DNA of 64,000 nt from contig NZ_JBBOWX010000001.1 in the NCBI RefSeq assembly GCF_038007285.1, forward strand, positions 3,799,501 through 3,863,500. Direction: 5' to 3'. The position numbers and the translations under genes are program-made. Below the pieces are notes generated by a model that searched no databases, was not told where the DNA came from, and saw nothing but the letters and a program-made list of their open reading frames with translations. This document shows, piece by piece, positions 1 through 8,704 of the stretch (the stretch's first letter is position 1; every line of letters starts with the position of its first letter). The stretch comes from Sporosarcina sp. FSL K6-3457. Its GTDB lineage: Bacteria; Bacillota; Bacilli; Bacillales_A; Planococcaceae.

Positions 1-492
1 GCGTTCAGGCATTATGCCCGTCGGATTGTTAGGTGTACATAAATAGAGAACCGCAGCTGACGCCATAGCTTGTTTGATTTCACTCAAAGGTAACTTGAAT
101 CCATCTGCTTCAACTGCCACAACGCGAACAACCTCAACGTTTTTGGCTGTCAACGTCGCTTCATACTCTGAAAACGTCGGATGGACAACAATCGCACGCT
201 TACCTCGGTAGCGTTCGGCGACAAGTGCCAGCAATTCTGCAGCCCCATTTCCTACAAATACCGATGACTTAGAAACGTCGTGAAAATCGGCTACTGCAGA
301 CAAAAATGGTTCGCCTGCTGGATCTGGATACGCCCCAATTTCCGCCAATAAATCCGACCACATCTCCCGAACAACTTGTGGTGGACCTGCCGGATTAACG
401 TTCTCACTAAAATCCAATACACATGCCGGCAAGTCAATGCCTAGTCGTGCATAGACATGGTGCGGATTGGCACCGTGTTCAGGCAATTGCAT
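1..492 (-). CDS. cobD: Threonine-phosphate decarboxylase / histidinol-phosphate aminotransferase-like PLP enzyme (partial)
   Basis: The gene starts at 492 and runs off the left edge after 164 codons. The N-terminus reads MQLPEHGANPHHVYARLG, followed by LDFSENVNPAGPP and GAAELL, and the visible part ends near LCTPNNPTG. These are hallmarks of fold-type I aminotransferases of the CobD/HisC group. Such an enzyme makes (R)-1-amino-2-propanol phosphate from threonine phosphate, the side chain that CbiB attaches to adenosylcobyric acid. It overlaps the end of cbiB by 14 bp, and its ribosome site (GGAG, 9 nt before ATG) lies inside cbiB, so the two are translationally coupled. The CobD assignment rests mainly on this neighbour. 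The catalytic lysine lies outside the window. Confidence 0.8.
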   Translation of the reverse strand, partial: MQLPEHGANPHHVYARLGIDLPACVLDFSENVNPAGPPQVVREMWSDLLAEIGAYPDPAGEPFLSAVADFHDVSKSSVFVGNGAAELLALVAERYRGKRAIVVHPTFSEYEATLTAKNVEVVRVVAVEADGFKLPLSEIKQAMASAAVLYLCTPNNPTGIMPER

Positions 493-1438
493 AGAAAAAC
501 ACTCCAATCACTGTGAGGATAAGCCAAAAAGTAAAGGCAACGATATGCATTTGCCGAATGGTCAATTTAATATGTGCTGCTGTAAGCGGAACAGTACCTG
601 GACCGATTTCTGGTCGTTCAGATACCACACCACGATATGTACTTTTACCACCCAATTTAACGCCTAATTGCCAAGCCGTTGCCGCTTCTAAAAAGCCACT
701 ATTCGGACTTGGATGGCGCCTAGCATCTCGGTTCCAACCCGTAAAGCGTTTCATCAAACCCAACCGACCTTCATTCGGTGAATAGAAAATAATGAGAAAG
801 CCCGTCATTCGTGCGGGGATGAAATTCAATACATCATCCGCGCGTGCAGAAAACTTGCCGAACTTTTCATAGCGCTCATCCTTGTAGCCGATCATGGAAT
901 CAAGTGTATTGACCGTTTTATAGAGCCACAAGCCTGGCGCACCAAGTAAAAATGCCCAAAACAACGGTGACGTGATGCCATCCGCCGTATTTTCGGATAC
1001 TGTTTCAATGGCTCCACGCGCAATATCACTTTCCTGTAACTTTTCTGTATCACGACCGACAATCCACGATAGCTTCGTACGCGCCTCTGGTAAATCTTTC
1101 GCAACAAGCGGATCGTACACACTTAGTGCTGCATCGCGTAAACTTTTTTGTGCCAGTCCAATTGCGATAAGAATAGCTTCGACAATGATACCCGCAAATA
1201 GATTCATTTGATAAGCGAACGCGACAATGATGAAGACCATTATAAAAACGCTACCGACCATAATGAAAAGCGTAAGCGCCCCTTTCCCTGTGCGGAAACG
1301 TCCTTTATTCAAAAGGGAGGTCAACTTGGAAATCAAATTGCCAATCCAGCGAATCGGATGTGGCCAGGTTGGCGGATCTCCAATGATACGGTCGAGTAAA
1401 AAACCGATTGCAATGGCGATAAAATGTGCTGGAATCAC
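479..1438 (-). CDS. cbiB: Adenosylcobinamide-phosphate synthase CbiB
   Basis: A membrane protein of about 319 residues that joins adenosylcobyric acid to aminopropanol phosphate late in cobalamin assembly and salvage. The signature is DRIIGDPPTWPHPIRWIG near the N-terminus, followed by hydrophobic segments and the conserved block ENTADGITSPLFWAFLLGAPG. The start is taken as GTG at 1438 because its GTGA overlaps the stop of cbiZ and an AAAGG motif lies 9 nt upstream; a GTG at 1447 sits too close to that motif. It lies between cbiZ and the aminotransferase. CbiZ releases cobyric acid from foreign cobinamides and CbiB rebuilds the side chain, so the trio forms a salvage remodelling route. Confidence 0.93.
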   Translation of the reverse strand: MIPAHFIAIAIGFLLDRIIGDPPTWPHPIRWIGNLISKLTSLLNKGRFRTGKGALTLFIMVGSVFIMVFIIVAFAYQMNLFAGIIVEAILIAIGLAQKSLRDAALSVYDPLVAKDLPEARTKLSWIVGRDTEKLQESDIARGAIETVSENTADGITSPLFWAFLLGAPGLWLYKTVNTLDSMIGYKDERYEKFGKFSARADDVLNFIPARMTGFLIIFYSPNEGRLGLMKRFTGWNRDARRHPSPNSGFLEAATAWQLGVKLGGKSTYRGVVSERPEIGPGTVPLTAAHIKLTIRQMHIVAFTFWLILTVIGVFFYAIA

Positions 1439-2277
1439 GTTGTCCACCCTTTCGCTTGCTTATAGGCATGAATGGCGCGAATTGTGCAATCATAGACGCC
1501 ATGTCCAATCAGTTTACCGAGCGGCGTAATGGGTCCTGCATAAGGCAGAAATTCGCCTTGTTGTGTTGCCGCAACGAGTAGGCTGTCCGTTGATGTCCCC
1601 GTTGCGATGGTACCCGTTAGTGGATCTTGTATAGCTTCCACTTGCAGCGCTTTTGTTTTCGCTTCAGTTGCTGTAATCATCGCTTGAATAAATGCTTCAT
1701 CCGGTAATGTACCGTTGACGATAATCCATGTATTAATGGTACCAATGCGTGGTTCACGATCACGAGTCAGCGCCTGGGACACATCGACCGCATTGCCAAC
1801 GCCTGCCGTTACCGCAATTAACACCGTACCAAAATCCCCCTGATAACACTCTACCTCTACATGTTCCGTTGTCACTGCCGTCATCATGCCAACCGTATCT
1901 GCGCCATGAAAACCTTGTTGCTCTAGATAGGCTGCCATTTCAGCTTTGGCATCATCACTATTGTAGTTGGCATCGACGTGGCGGTTGACAAATGCACGAT
2001 ACCATCCCGTTCCCGCATTATGTACAGCAGACGACATCGTTTTCAGCGGACCCGCTGTGAGCAGGGCAACATAGTCTGATGATACCGTAAAGTCATCAAG
2101 GGTCACCGTAAACGATAGCGTTTCCCCTTTTTTAACAGGAGGAACTGTAATTTGTGGCTTCGGTATTTCAGGATGCACTTGTGTTTTGACCTGTGCTTGA
2201 GAAATATTTTCAATAGCCTGCTCTTGCACGCCAGGCTTCTTGCCATACCCGCCCGTTAAATCGTCCACTTGAAACAT
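1435..2277 (-). CDS. cbiZ: Adenosylcobinamide amidohydrolase CbiZ with a remnant ABC-ATPase N-terminus
   Basis: CbiZ removes the aminopropanol side chain from adenosylcobinamide or pseudo-B12, giving adenosylcobyric acid for remodelling. The protein is about 280 residues. From about residue 70 on it is a full CbiZ domain: AVTAGVGNA, ITATEAKTKAL, ATGTSTDSLLVAA, and a C-terminal LGKLIGHGVYDCTIRA. The first 15 residues (MFQVDDLTGGYGKKP) are the beginning of an ABC ATPase and match MIKVDRLAGGYGKKP at the start of the BtuD-CbiZ fusion at 42764-44173. The next residues match that protein's linker (HPEIPKPQ versus HPLVPKPQ). Walker A, signature and Walker B segments are absent, so an in-frame deletion of the ATPase core is inferred. 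The start at 2277 has AAAAGGGG 9 nt upstream. Confidence 0.9.
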   Translation of the reverse strand: MFQVDDLTGGYGKKPGVQEQAIENISQAQVKTQVHPEIPKPQITVPPVKKGETLSFTVTLDDFTVSSDYVALLTAGPLKTMSSAVHNAGTGWYRAFVNRHVDANYNSDDAKAEMAAYLEQQGFHGADTVGMMTAVTTEHVEVECYQGDFGTVLIAVTAGVGNAVDVSQALTRDREPRIGTINTWIIVNGTLPDEAFIQAMITATEAKTKALQVEAIQDPLTGTIATGTSTDSLLVAATQQGEFLPYAGPITPLGKLIGHGVYDCTIRAIHAYKQAKGWTT

Positions 2278-2299
2278 GTCACATAGCCCCTTTTCTGTT

Positions 2300-2532
2300 T
2301 TATTTATAGAAATCAGCTGGAAATACCAGCGCGCCAACCATACTAAAAAATGGGTAGCGTATAAGTTCAGATGACTGGAATGGAGATACTAAAAAAAGCG
2401 TCATCACAGCACCGACTGAGGCGCCGGATGACACTCCGAGGGTGTATGGTTCAGCAATACCCCTTGAAAAGCGGTGGCTGCAATTGCAAGTGATAAATTG
2501 ATAAGTCCTGCCAATACAACGCGTGACATACA
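2300..2532 (-). pseudogene. btuC: Fragment of a BtuC/FecCD-type cobalamin permease
   Basis: One frame encodes SRVVLAGLINLSLAIAATAF followed by QGVLLN. The sequence then shifts frame into EPYTLGVSSGASVGAVMTLF. In the intact permease at 44170-45240 the same stretch reads RVLLALCVGASLSLAGAAFQ, GLLRN and then PLADPYTIGVSSGAALGAVL. A small deletion at the missing PLA segment therefore broke the frame, and only about 80 of about 350 codons remain. The fragment lies between the riboswitch and cbiZ, where an intact btuC would be expected. It shows that the operon once encoded an importer. Confidence 0.85.
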
Positions 2533-2582
2533 AGTGCTAAACCATAGTCACCATATGCTTTTCCTGCTGTTTGTTTACAAAT

Positions 2583-2609
2583 AAAAATCCCTCGTATAGG
2601 TACGAAGGA
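2583..2609 (-). terminator. Probable terminator in the leader of the degraded cobalamin operon
   Basis: On the minus strand TCCTTCGTA and TACGAGGGA form a stem with a short loop, followed by TTTTTATTT. It lies 80 nt downstream of the cobalamin aptamer, where a riboswitch expression platform would sit. Confidence 0.6.
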
Positions 2610-2689
2610 ATATTTAGTAAAAATGCGCATGCACAGATGCATCGATTTTCACCAAACCTATCCTCGTAGGCTATCGGGTGATTCAATAA

Positions 2690-2808
2690 AGGCAGGTCTC
2701 CTGACTCGTTTTCGTATATTTAAATAATACACGGGCACTTACAGTGGCGGGACCGTGGCGGACTTCAACCGACTTCCCTTTTAACCTCGTTGATGGCGAG
2801 GACCTTTA
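2690..2808 (-). promoter_or_regulatory. Cobalamin riboswitch (operon A)
   Basis: Read on the minus strand, the region has GGGAAGTCGGTTGAAGTCC, the CCCGCCACTGTAAG core and the 3' box AGTCAGGAGACCTGCC at 2691-2706. These are the conserved B12-box parts of the adenosylcobalamin aptamer. A terminator-like hairpin follows at 2583-2609. High cobalamin would be expected to shut down the genes downstream. The aptamer appears intact although the first gene after it is broken. Confidence 0.93.
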
Positions 2809-2880
2809 TGTTTGGCTATGTAATTTTGTACATCTTTTAGTATACTACAACTTTTGAAGGTGTCGAGAGCGGACAAAAGT

Positions 2881-3006
2881 TATTGGCGGCCGTTGGTGAT
2901 TTATTGGCGGCTAGTAGCTCTTTATTGGCGCTCTTCAGCACTTTATTAGCGCTTATCGACCGTTTATTGGCGCCCAGAGACTAGTTATTGGCGAATCATG
3001 ACTTTC
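2881..3006. repeat. Array 1: six 21-bp phased repeats, core TATTGGCG
   Basis: The core TATTGGCG (once TATTAGCG) starts at 2881, 2902, 2923, 2944, 2965 and 2986, exactly 21 bp apart each time. The 12-13 bp between cores differ almost completely from unit to unit. The array lies between the argS terminator and the leader of the cobalamin operon. No open gene or inverted repeat explains the phasing. Confidence 0.9.
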
Positions 3007-3013
3007 TACTCAC

Positions 3014-3054
3014 AAAAAAACGCCACACTCAGGAAAAGCATCCTCAGTGCAGCG
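3014..3054 (-). terminator. Rho-independent terminator of argS
   Basis: On the minus strand CGCTGCACTGAGGA pairs with TCCTGAGTGTGGCG (few mismatches), followed by seven T. It begins just after the argS stop codon. Confidence 0.85.
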
Positions 3055-3064
3055 GTCAATCCAG

Positions 3065-4732
3065 TTACATTTTTTCCGGAGCAGAAACACCAATCAGCTT
3101 TAACGCATTGGCAATTGTCGTGCGGGTTGCTGTAATCAGCGCGAGTCGTGCTTCTGACAAGTCGCGATTTGTTGGGTCCAATACTTTTTCAGCATTGTAG
3201 AAGCTATGGAATGTAGCTGCTAGTTCTTGAATGTAGGTTGCGATGCGATGTGGTATACGCAATCTTGCAGCATCACTAATGACTTTCGGGAAGTCACCAA
3301 TTTTCTTCAACAATTCCAATTCTTTTTCGGCTTGCAATAAAGAAACGTTATCCGCAGATGCCGCAAGCCCTGTCTCTTCAGCCTGTCGTAAAATGGAGGA
3401 GATCCGTGCATGCGCATATTGAGCGTAATACACTGGGTTTTCATTAGACTGTGAAATCGCAAGGTCAAGGTCGAAGTCCATTTGTGAATCGCCTGAACGC
3501 ATAGCGAAGAAGTAACGAACTGCATCCAAACCGACGTCTTCAACAAGTTCCCGTAAAGTAACAGCTTTCCCTGTACGTTTACTCATTTTGAATTTTTCAC
3601 CGTCTTTATACAACTGAACCATTTGTGCCACGCTTACTTCCAACGTATCACGACCATAGCCAAGTGCTTCAATCGCCGCCTTCATACGTGGAATATAGCC
3701 ATGGTGGTCAGCACCCCAAATGTTAATGAGCTTGTCAAAGCCGCGGAATAATTTATCTTCATGATAGGCAATGTCTGGTAGTAAATACGTGTATGTACCA
3801 TCATTTTTAATAAGCACGCGATCTTTATCGTCCCCGAATGTTGTTGAACGGAACCATGTTGCACCATCTTCTTCAAATACATGACCGTTTGCACGTAATT
3901 TGTCGAGTGCTACATCGATTTTACCGTTTTCATATAATGATGTTTCTGAGAACCATACATCGAATGATACGCGGAAATCAGCAAGGTCTTTCTTTAATTT
4001 CGCTAATTCAAAATCAAGTCCGTATTTACGGAAGTAGTCATAGCGCTCTTGTTCTGAAACATTAACGAATTTATCGCCAAATTCTTTCGCAAGTTCTTCT
4101 CCGATACCAATAATATCTTTTCCTTGATAACCATCTTCCGGCATTTCTTTGTCTAAACCAAGTGCTTGGAAATAACGTGCTTCGATTGAATAAGCAAGGT
4201 TATTGATTTGATTACCGGCATCGTTAATATAGTATTCGCGCGCGACATCATAGCCTGCAAAATCAAGGACATTACAGAGAGAATCGCCAAGTGATGCGCC
4301 CCGTGCATGGCCTAAGTGAAGATCGCCAGTTGGGTTAGCTGACACGAATTCGACTTGTATTTTTTCGTTGGCACCAGCAGTTGAACGGCCATAGTTTTCA
4401 CCTTGCTCAAGAACTGTCTTGACGATGTCACCTAGATAATCTGTTGCCAATTTAATATTCATGAATCCAGGGCCTGCAATGTCAATGGATTCGATAGATG
4501 TCCCAGATGTATCTAAGTGCTCAAGAATAGCTTCCGCAATGGCACGTGGTGGCTTTTTTGCCAACTTTGTCAGTTGCATGGCAATATTCGTTGCGTAATC
4601 TCCATTGTCTTTACTTTTTGGTGTTTCCAGCATAATTTCTGGAATTGCCGTCTCTTCTACAAGCTCTGCTGCAATAACCGCCGCGCGCAAGGCTGATTTT
4701 ACTTCTTGTTGAATCTGTTCTACTGCATTCAT
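3065..4732 (-). CDS. argS: Arginyl-tRNA synthetase
   Basis: A class I aminoacyl-tRNA synthetase of 555 residues that charges tRNA-Arg in the cytoplasm. The N-terminal arginyl-specific domain is followed by the HIGH-type motif ([12 protein letters not shown], about residue 135), then the KMSK-type motif FKMSKRTG near residue 380 and an all-alpha anticodon-binding domain at the C-terminus. The length is normal for the family. Its start overlaps the stop of ywiB by 4 bp (ATGA), so the two are co-translated as in B. subtilis. The speE-speB pair that lies next to argS-ywiB in B. subtilis is absent here. No T-box leader is visible upstream of ywiB. Confidence 0.98.
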   Translation of the reverse strand: MNAVEQIQQEVKSALRAAVIAAELVEETAIPEIMLETPKSKDNGDYATNIAMQLTKLAKKPPRAIAEAILEHLDTSGTSIESIDIAGPGFMNIKLATDYLGDIVKTVLEQGENYGRSTAGANEKIQVEFVSANPTGDLHLGHARGASLGDSLCNVLDFAGYDVAREYYINDAGNQINNLAYSIEARYFQALGLDKEMPEDGYQGKDIIGIGEELAKEFGDKFVNVSEQERYDYFRKYGLDFELAKLKKDLADFRVSFDVWFSETSLYENGKIDVALDKLRANGHVFEEDGATWFRSTTFGDDKDRVLIKNDGTYTYLLPDIAYHEDKLFRGFDKLINIWGADHHGYIPRMKAAIEALGYGRDTLEVSVAQMVQLYKDGEKFKMSKRTGKAVTLRELVEDVGLDAVRYFFAMRSGDSQMDFDLDLAISQSNENPVYYAQYAHARISSILRQAEETGLAASADNVSLLQAEKELELLKKIGDFPKVISDAARLRIPHRIATYIQELAATFHSFYNAEKVLDPTNRDLSEARLALITATRTTIANALKLIGVSAPEKM

Positions 4733-5160
4733 CGTTTACCCTCCGTATATGTAATGGTCAATTCGTATGTGCCAAGTAAAGATCCTTCTGCATGTAGCTC
4801 GTAAGCAACATGGAATCGTCCTGTTTGTTCACTAAATTCAAGCCTTGTCGTTTTGACAAGCAAGTTAAATGACGCTGGCCCACTACCATAAGCTCCTTGT
4901 CGTTCACCCTCTAGGATGAATGGCAAGCGCATCATCACCGCGCCACTGCGCAATATAAGTGCATCCTTTGCCCCCATTTTGACAGTCGTCTGAACAGATT
5001 GGCCATTTTGTTGCTCGGTATATTTTAAATAATAGCTACCTTTTTTCTCAATGAGCTGCCCCGTTAGACTTAACTCATGAATCTCCTGATCTTGTCCGGG
5101 ATGCCGGATTGACGAATGGAGCTGGATATCTACGTTATGTACCCTATCCTGCGTTTCCAT
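4729..5160 (-). CDS. ywiB: YwiB-family protein (DUF1934)
   Basis: A protein of 143 residues resembling B. subtilis YwiB, a small DUF1934 beta-barrel of unknown role. No signal peptide or membrane segment is visible. The composition suits an all-beta fold, with alternating short strands such as [21 protein letters not shown] and ending [10 protein letters not shown]. It lies directly upstream of argS with a 4-bp overlap, the same pairing as in other Bacillales. A role linked to translation or tRNA charging is only a guess from this. Confidence 0.85.
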   Translation of the reverse strand: METQDRVHNVDIQLHSSIRHPGQDQEIHELSLTGQLIEKKGSYYLKYTEQQNGQSVQTTVKMGAKDALILRSGAVMMRLPFILEGERQGAYGSGPASFNLLVKTTRLEFSEQTGRFHVAYELHAEGSLLGTYELTITYTEGKR

Positions 5161-5354
5161 ACGCTCACCGTCCTTTTCCTATTATCTAAACTCTAGGCGC
5201 CCTGCGCTTTTCTTTAAGTACATCTTTTTATTATATCCTTTCCACACTCTATATTTCAATCTATCCGTATGATTTATGTTTTTATGTTTACTCCGTTTAA
5301 TCTCTTTCCACGCGTCACATACTAGATGCAACGACATGGACGGGACGGGATTGT

Positions 5355-7418
5355 ATGCAACGTGTAGTGTATATAAAAAAGGTAAAGAGACGCAAAACTT
5401 TCAAGCGGCTACTGTTGCTCTCCGTTACAGCGTTGACGGCGGTAGTGACCGTTTTTTTATTACTTCGACTGTATGCGCAAGTAACGGGAGCCCCTTCTTT
5501 AAGCGTGCCAAAAGCATCTGTCTTTCTCGATAAAAGTGGCAAACAAATTGGTGATCGCTTCACAGCTGAACGACGCTACTGGGTTGACCTCGATGACATG
5601 TCCCCTTTTCTCATTGATGCGGTGATTGCGACAGAAGACAAGAATTTTTATAGCCATAACGGCTTTGATTATCGACGAATTGCCGGGGCACTATTGAAAG
5701 ATGTCAAAGCAGGGCGCAAGGTAGAGGGAGCGAGTACCATTACTATGCAATATGCTAAAAATTTGTATTTGACGTTTGAAAAGACGTGGAAACGGAAATT
5801 CGACGAGGCGCTATATGCCTATCGAATGGAAATATTTTATGACAAAGATGTCATTTTAGAGGGCTATATGAATACCGTTTACTTTGGACATGGCATGTAT
5901 GGTGTCGAAGCAGCTAGTAAATTTTATTTCGGAAAGCCTGCGAAAGATTTGACGTTAGAAGAGTCTGCTGTCATCGTAGCGATTGCGAAAGGCCCTTCGA
6001 TTTATTCGCCTATTGAAAATCCGGAGAAGTCAAAGGAACGAAAAATGCTGGTCTTATCGCTGATGGAAGCGCAGGGATACATTACTGCACGACAAGAAGA
6101 ACGGGCAAACCTGGAACAAATCACATTGAAAACGCGTGAATGGGCAGATTCGAAGCGTGTCGCTCCTTATTTTTTGGATGAAGTATGGCGTGAGGCGGAA
6201 AAAGTACTCACCGCCAAAGGACGCTCCCCAGCAGAAGGCGGCTGGACCATTCGAACAACATTGGATCCTCATCATCAGCAAAGCGCTGAAGAAGTAATTG
6301 CCAAGTGGATGCCAAACAATGATTTGCAAGTTGGCTTTATGTCTATTGAACCGGAAACCGGCTATATCACGTCACTTGTTGGTGGGGTTGATTACACGGA
6401 AAGTCCATTCAACCGAGCAACACAAGCGAAGCGTCAACCTGGTTCTGCCATGAAACCCGTGTTGTACGCTGCGGCACTTGAAGAGGGATTCAATCCACTC
6501 ACTTTTTTATCGACTGAAAAGACCATCTTCACTTACGATGAAGGGCGCTCGACATATGAACCAAGCAACGTTAACGGTAAGTTTGCCGGACATCCCATTT
6601 CACTTGCACAGGCACTCGCCATTTCTGATAATATTTTCGCCGTCAAAACACTCGAAGAAATTGGCTATAAAAAGTTTAGTAAAATGGCAGAAAGACTAGG
6701 TGTTGACGCCACATTTCCCGAATCACCTGCTGTTGCGCTTGGTACGTCAGATGTCACACTGTCCGATATGACGAGTGCATATAATCGCATTGCATCAGGT
6801 GGTACCGAAATTAAACCGATTACAATTCTATCGATTGCAGATTCCGAGGGCAAAACGGTATATGAACATCCGAAGCAAAGCAAGAAACAAGTAATTTCTG
6901 CACAGGATGCATCGGTGCTCACTCATTTAATGACAGGCATGTTCGATCCGGTATTCAATGATTATACCTCCTCTACTGGACTTTCCATGCGACAAAAACA
7001 GTCACGGCCCTATGCAGCAAAGTCTGGCACAACCATTTCCGACCAATATTTAATCGGCTTTACTCCCTCGTTAACAGCGGGTCTTTGGACTGGATTCGAC
7101 GTTGGCAAGCAATTGACTGATGCACAAGATAAAGCAGCCTCAAAAAAAATATGGATTGAATTTATGGAAACCGTACATCGTGGCAAGCCACCCGAGCCCT
7201 TCATCCCAGCACAAGGTGTGAACGGCGTCATCATCGATGTGGAAACAGGCGGCATCGCGGTCAATGAATGTGAAAAGCAACGACTTGTTTATGTAAAAGA
7301 GAAGGATATGCCCCAAAAATTATGCACAGACAAAACGTTGAGGGAGCAACGATCTTCAGGCGAGAGTGAAGGCGATGGCAAGACATTCGAGTTATTTCCT
7401 TTTTCATTTTTTGAATGA
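5355..7418 (+). CDS. pbpG: Class A penicillin-binding protein, PbpG-like
   Basis: A bifunctional peptidoglycan synthase of 687 residues, anchored by one N-terminal membrane segment (about residues 18-38) after a basic cytoplasmic tail. The transglycosylase domain carries the catalytic glutamate in ATEDKNFYSHNGFD and the motif GASTITMQYAKNLYL. The transpeptidase domain has the active serine in SAMK (PGSAMKPVLYA), SDN as the second motif and KSG (AAKSGTTISDQY) as the third. In B. subtilis pbpG is next to ywhD and is used in sporulation; position and length (691 there) support the same assignment. The ribosome site before ATG 5355 is weak (GGGACGGGA). Confidence 0.9.
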   Translation: MQRVVYIKKVKRRKTFKRLLLLSVTALTAVVTVFLLLRLYAQVTGAPSLSVPKASVFLDKSGKQIGDRFTAERRYWVDLDDMSPFLIDAVIATEDKNFYSHNGFDYRRIAGALLKDVKAGRKVEGASTITMQYAKNLYLTFEKTWKRKFDEALYAYRMEIFYDKDVILEGYMNTVYFGHGMYGVEAASKFYFGKPAKDLTLEESAVIVAIAKGPSIYSPIENPEKSKERKMLVLSLMEAQGYITARQEERANLEQITLKTREWADSKRVAPYFLDEVWREAEKVLTAKGRSPAEGGWTIRTTLDPHHQQSAEEVIAKWMPNNDLQVGFMSIEPETGYITSLVGGVDYTESPFNRATQAKRQPGSAMKPVLYAAALEEGFNPLTFLSTEKTIFTYDEGRSTYEPSNVNGKFAGHPISLAQALAISDNIFAVKTLEEIGYKKFSKMAERLGVDATFPESPAVALGTSDVTLSDMTSAYNRIASGGTEIKPITILSIADSEGKTVYEHPKQSKKQVISAQDASVLTHLMTGMFDPVFNDYTSSTGLSMRQKQSRPYAAKSGTTISDQYLIGFTPSLTAGLWTGFDVGKQLTDAQDKAASKKIWIEFMETVHRGKPPEPFIPAQGVNGVIIDVETGGIAVNECEKQRLVYVKEKDMPQKLCTDKTLREQRSSGESEGDGKTFELFPFSFFE

Positions 7419-7440
7419 TATTTTGTAAAGGGGTATTTCG

Positions 7441-7860
7441 TTGCGCGCTTGGGATTCGAGATTGCGCGAGGTTCGCTTGACGTTGCGCGCCCGGGACTCG
7501 AGATTGCGCGGGGATCGCTCGACGTTGCGCGCTTGGGACTTGGGATTGCGCGAGGTTCGCTTGACGTTGCGCGCCTGGGGCTCGAGATTGCGCGAGGTTC
7601 GCTTGACGTTGCGCGCCTGGGACTCGGGATTGCGCGGGGTTCGCTCGATGTTACGCGCTTTCGACTCGGGATTGCGCGGGGATCGCTCGACGTTGCGCGC
7701 TTGGGACTCGAGATTGCGCGGGGATCGCTCGACGTTGCGCGCCTGGGACTCGGGATTGCGCGAGGTTCGCTCGATGTTACGCGCTTGGGACTTGGGATTG
7801 CGCGAGGATTGCCCGATGTTGCGCGCTTGGGACCCGGGATTGCGCGCTGGACAGCCCTAC
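7441..7860. repeat. Array 2: twenty 21-bp phased repeats, core TTGCGCG
   Basis: TTGCGCG (sometimes TTACGCG, once TTGCCCG) recurs every 21 bp from 7441 to 7840, twenty units in perfect register. Units alternate between two types, roughly GCnnGGGACTCGAGA and AGGTTCGCTTGACG after the core, giving a 42-bp higher-order period. The array lies between the pbpG-like stop codon and the next terminator, so it is probably transcribed as a long 3' untranslated region. Because 21 is divisible by three, several frames stay open throughout. None has a ribosome site or recognisable protein features. Confidence 0.92.
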
Positions 7861-7875
7861 TCTTCATTAGCAATC

Positions 7876-7923
7876 AAAAAAGCTTTCCTCCCTTGAATAA
7901 ATTCAAGAGAAGAAAGCTTTTTT
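7876..7923. terminator. Bidirectional terminator after repeat array 2
   Basis: AAAAAAGCTTTC and GAAAGCTTTTTT flank an inner stem CTTGAAT/ATTCAAG. It can serve the pbpG transcript and possibly the converging ywhD transcript. Confidence 0.9.
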
Positions 7924-8119
7924 ACCATCCTGTGCTCTATCAAATATGGTATCGCGCTTGGGTTTGTTTGATACGATACTCGTTAGAAAACGCAACATTC
8001 CGGTTGTCCTAGCTTACAAGTACAAGCTATATTTTTAGTGTACTTCCTTTCAGGCCGACATTCAACCTCCTGAAGGAAACTATACCGAAAAGTTCACACA
8101 TTGTTCACAACCTGAGTAA

Positions 8120-8635
8120 TTAGACACCCAGATCCGCATGTAACTTCTTCTCACTGCGCTCCCACATCTCTTTATTATGACCTGAAAGAAATTCAGCAAG
8201 GATTTCCTTGGATTTATCATCCATATTGTCAACCATAATATGGCGCTTCATCGATTTGTCCATTCGATTGACATGATCGGCAAGCACTTTATAGCCACGA
8301 CGCTTTTCGCGATTCACGACCATTTCACAAGCTGTGACACCTGCGTAGAAAGGTCCATCCTCTTTAAAATCAATTGTCACCCAAACGAGCCAGTACGGTT
8401 TTCCACCCTCTGAGTCCTCACGATTCAATGTAAACTTAATACCACGCTCCGTATCACTTCTTGCATGCATGGCCCCAATTTCAATCTTCGCAAGTCCTTC
8501 ATCAACGTCAATAATGACAGGCGACACGTTTTCTAGCGACAATGACCCAATTCCGAACCCTTTATGTCCATCTGTCGGATCATCTTTTATAATTGTAAAA
8601 CCCATTTTCTGTTTTGGCTTTTCTTCATTTGTCAT
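8120..8635 (-). CDS. ywhD: YwhD-family protein
   Basis: A protein of about 171 residues matching B. subtilis YwhD, whose function is unknown. Recognisable stretches include MGFTIIKDDPTDGHKGFG near the start and the helical, charged C-terminus LADHVNRMDKSMKRHIMVDN. No membrane segments are visible. The start is placed at 8635 because a GGGGGG motif lies about 10 nt before that ATG; a longer in-frame ATG at 8671 lacks one. It is divergent from the tautomerase gene at 8705 and faces pbpG, as in B. subtilis. Confidence 0.85.
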   Translation of the reverse strand: MTNEEKPKQKMGFTIIKDDPTDGHKGFGIGSLSLENVSPVIIDVDEGLAKIEIGAMHARSDTERGIKFTLNREDSEGGKPYWLVWVTIDFKEDGPFYAGVTACEMVVNREKRRGYKVLADHVNRMDKSMKRHIMVDNMDDKSKEILAEFLSGHNKEMWERSEKKLHADLGV

Positions 8636-8704
8636 TCGCGATTTGCCCCCCAACTCTGATAGTATATACACTATACCGAATATATGCAGAAAGGGGGAAC
8701 TGGA

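Noticed and set aside
2881..3006. CRISPR array
   Set aside because: Repeats of 8 bp with 13-bp remainders are far too short. Arrays 2 and 3 have conserved rather than unique spacers, and no cas genes are present.
5160..5355. T-box leader for argS-ywiB
   Set aside because: No T-box core (TGGNACCGCG) and no antiterminator pairing are visible; the gap is under 200 bp.
7289..8012. Repetitive proteins of 150-195 residues read from array 2
   Set aside because: Same artefact of a 21-bp period. They overlap the pbpG end and a clear terminator and have no plausible start.
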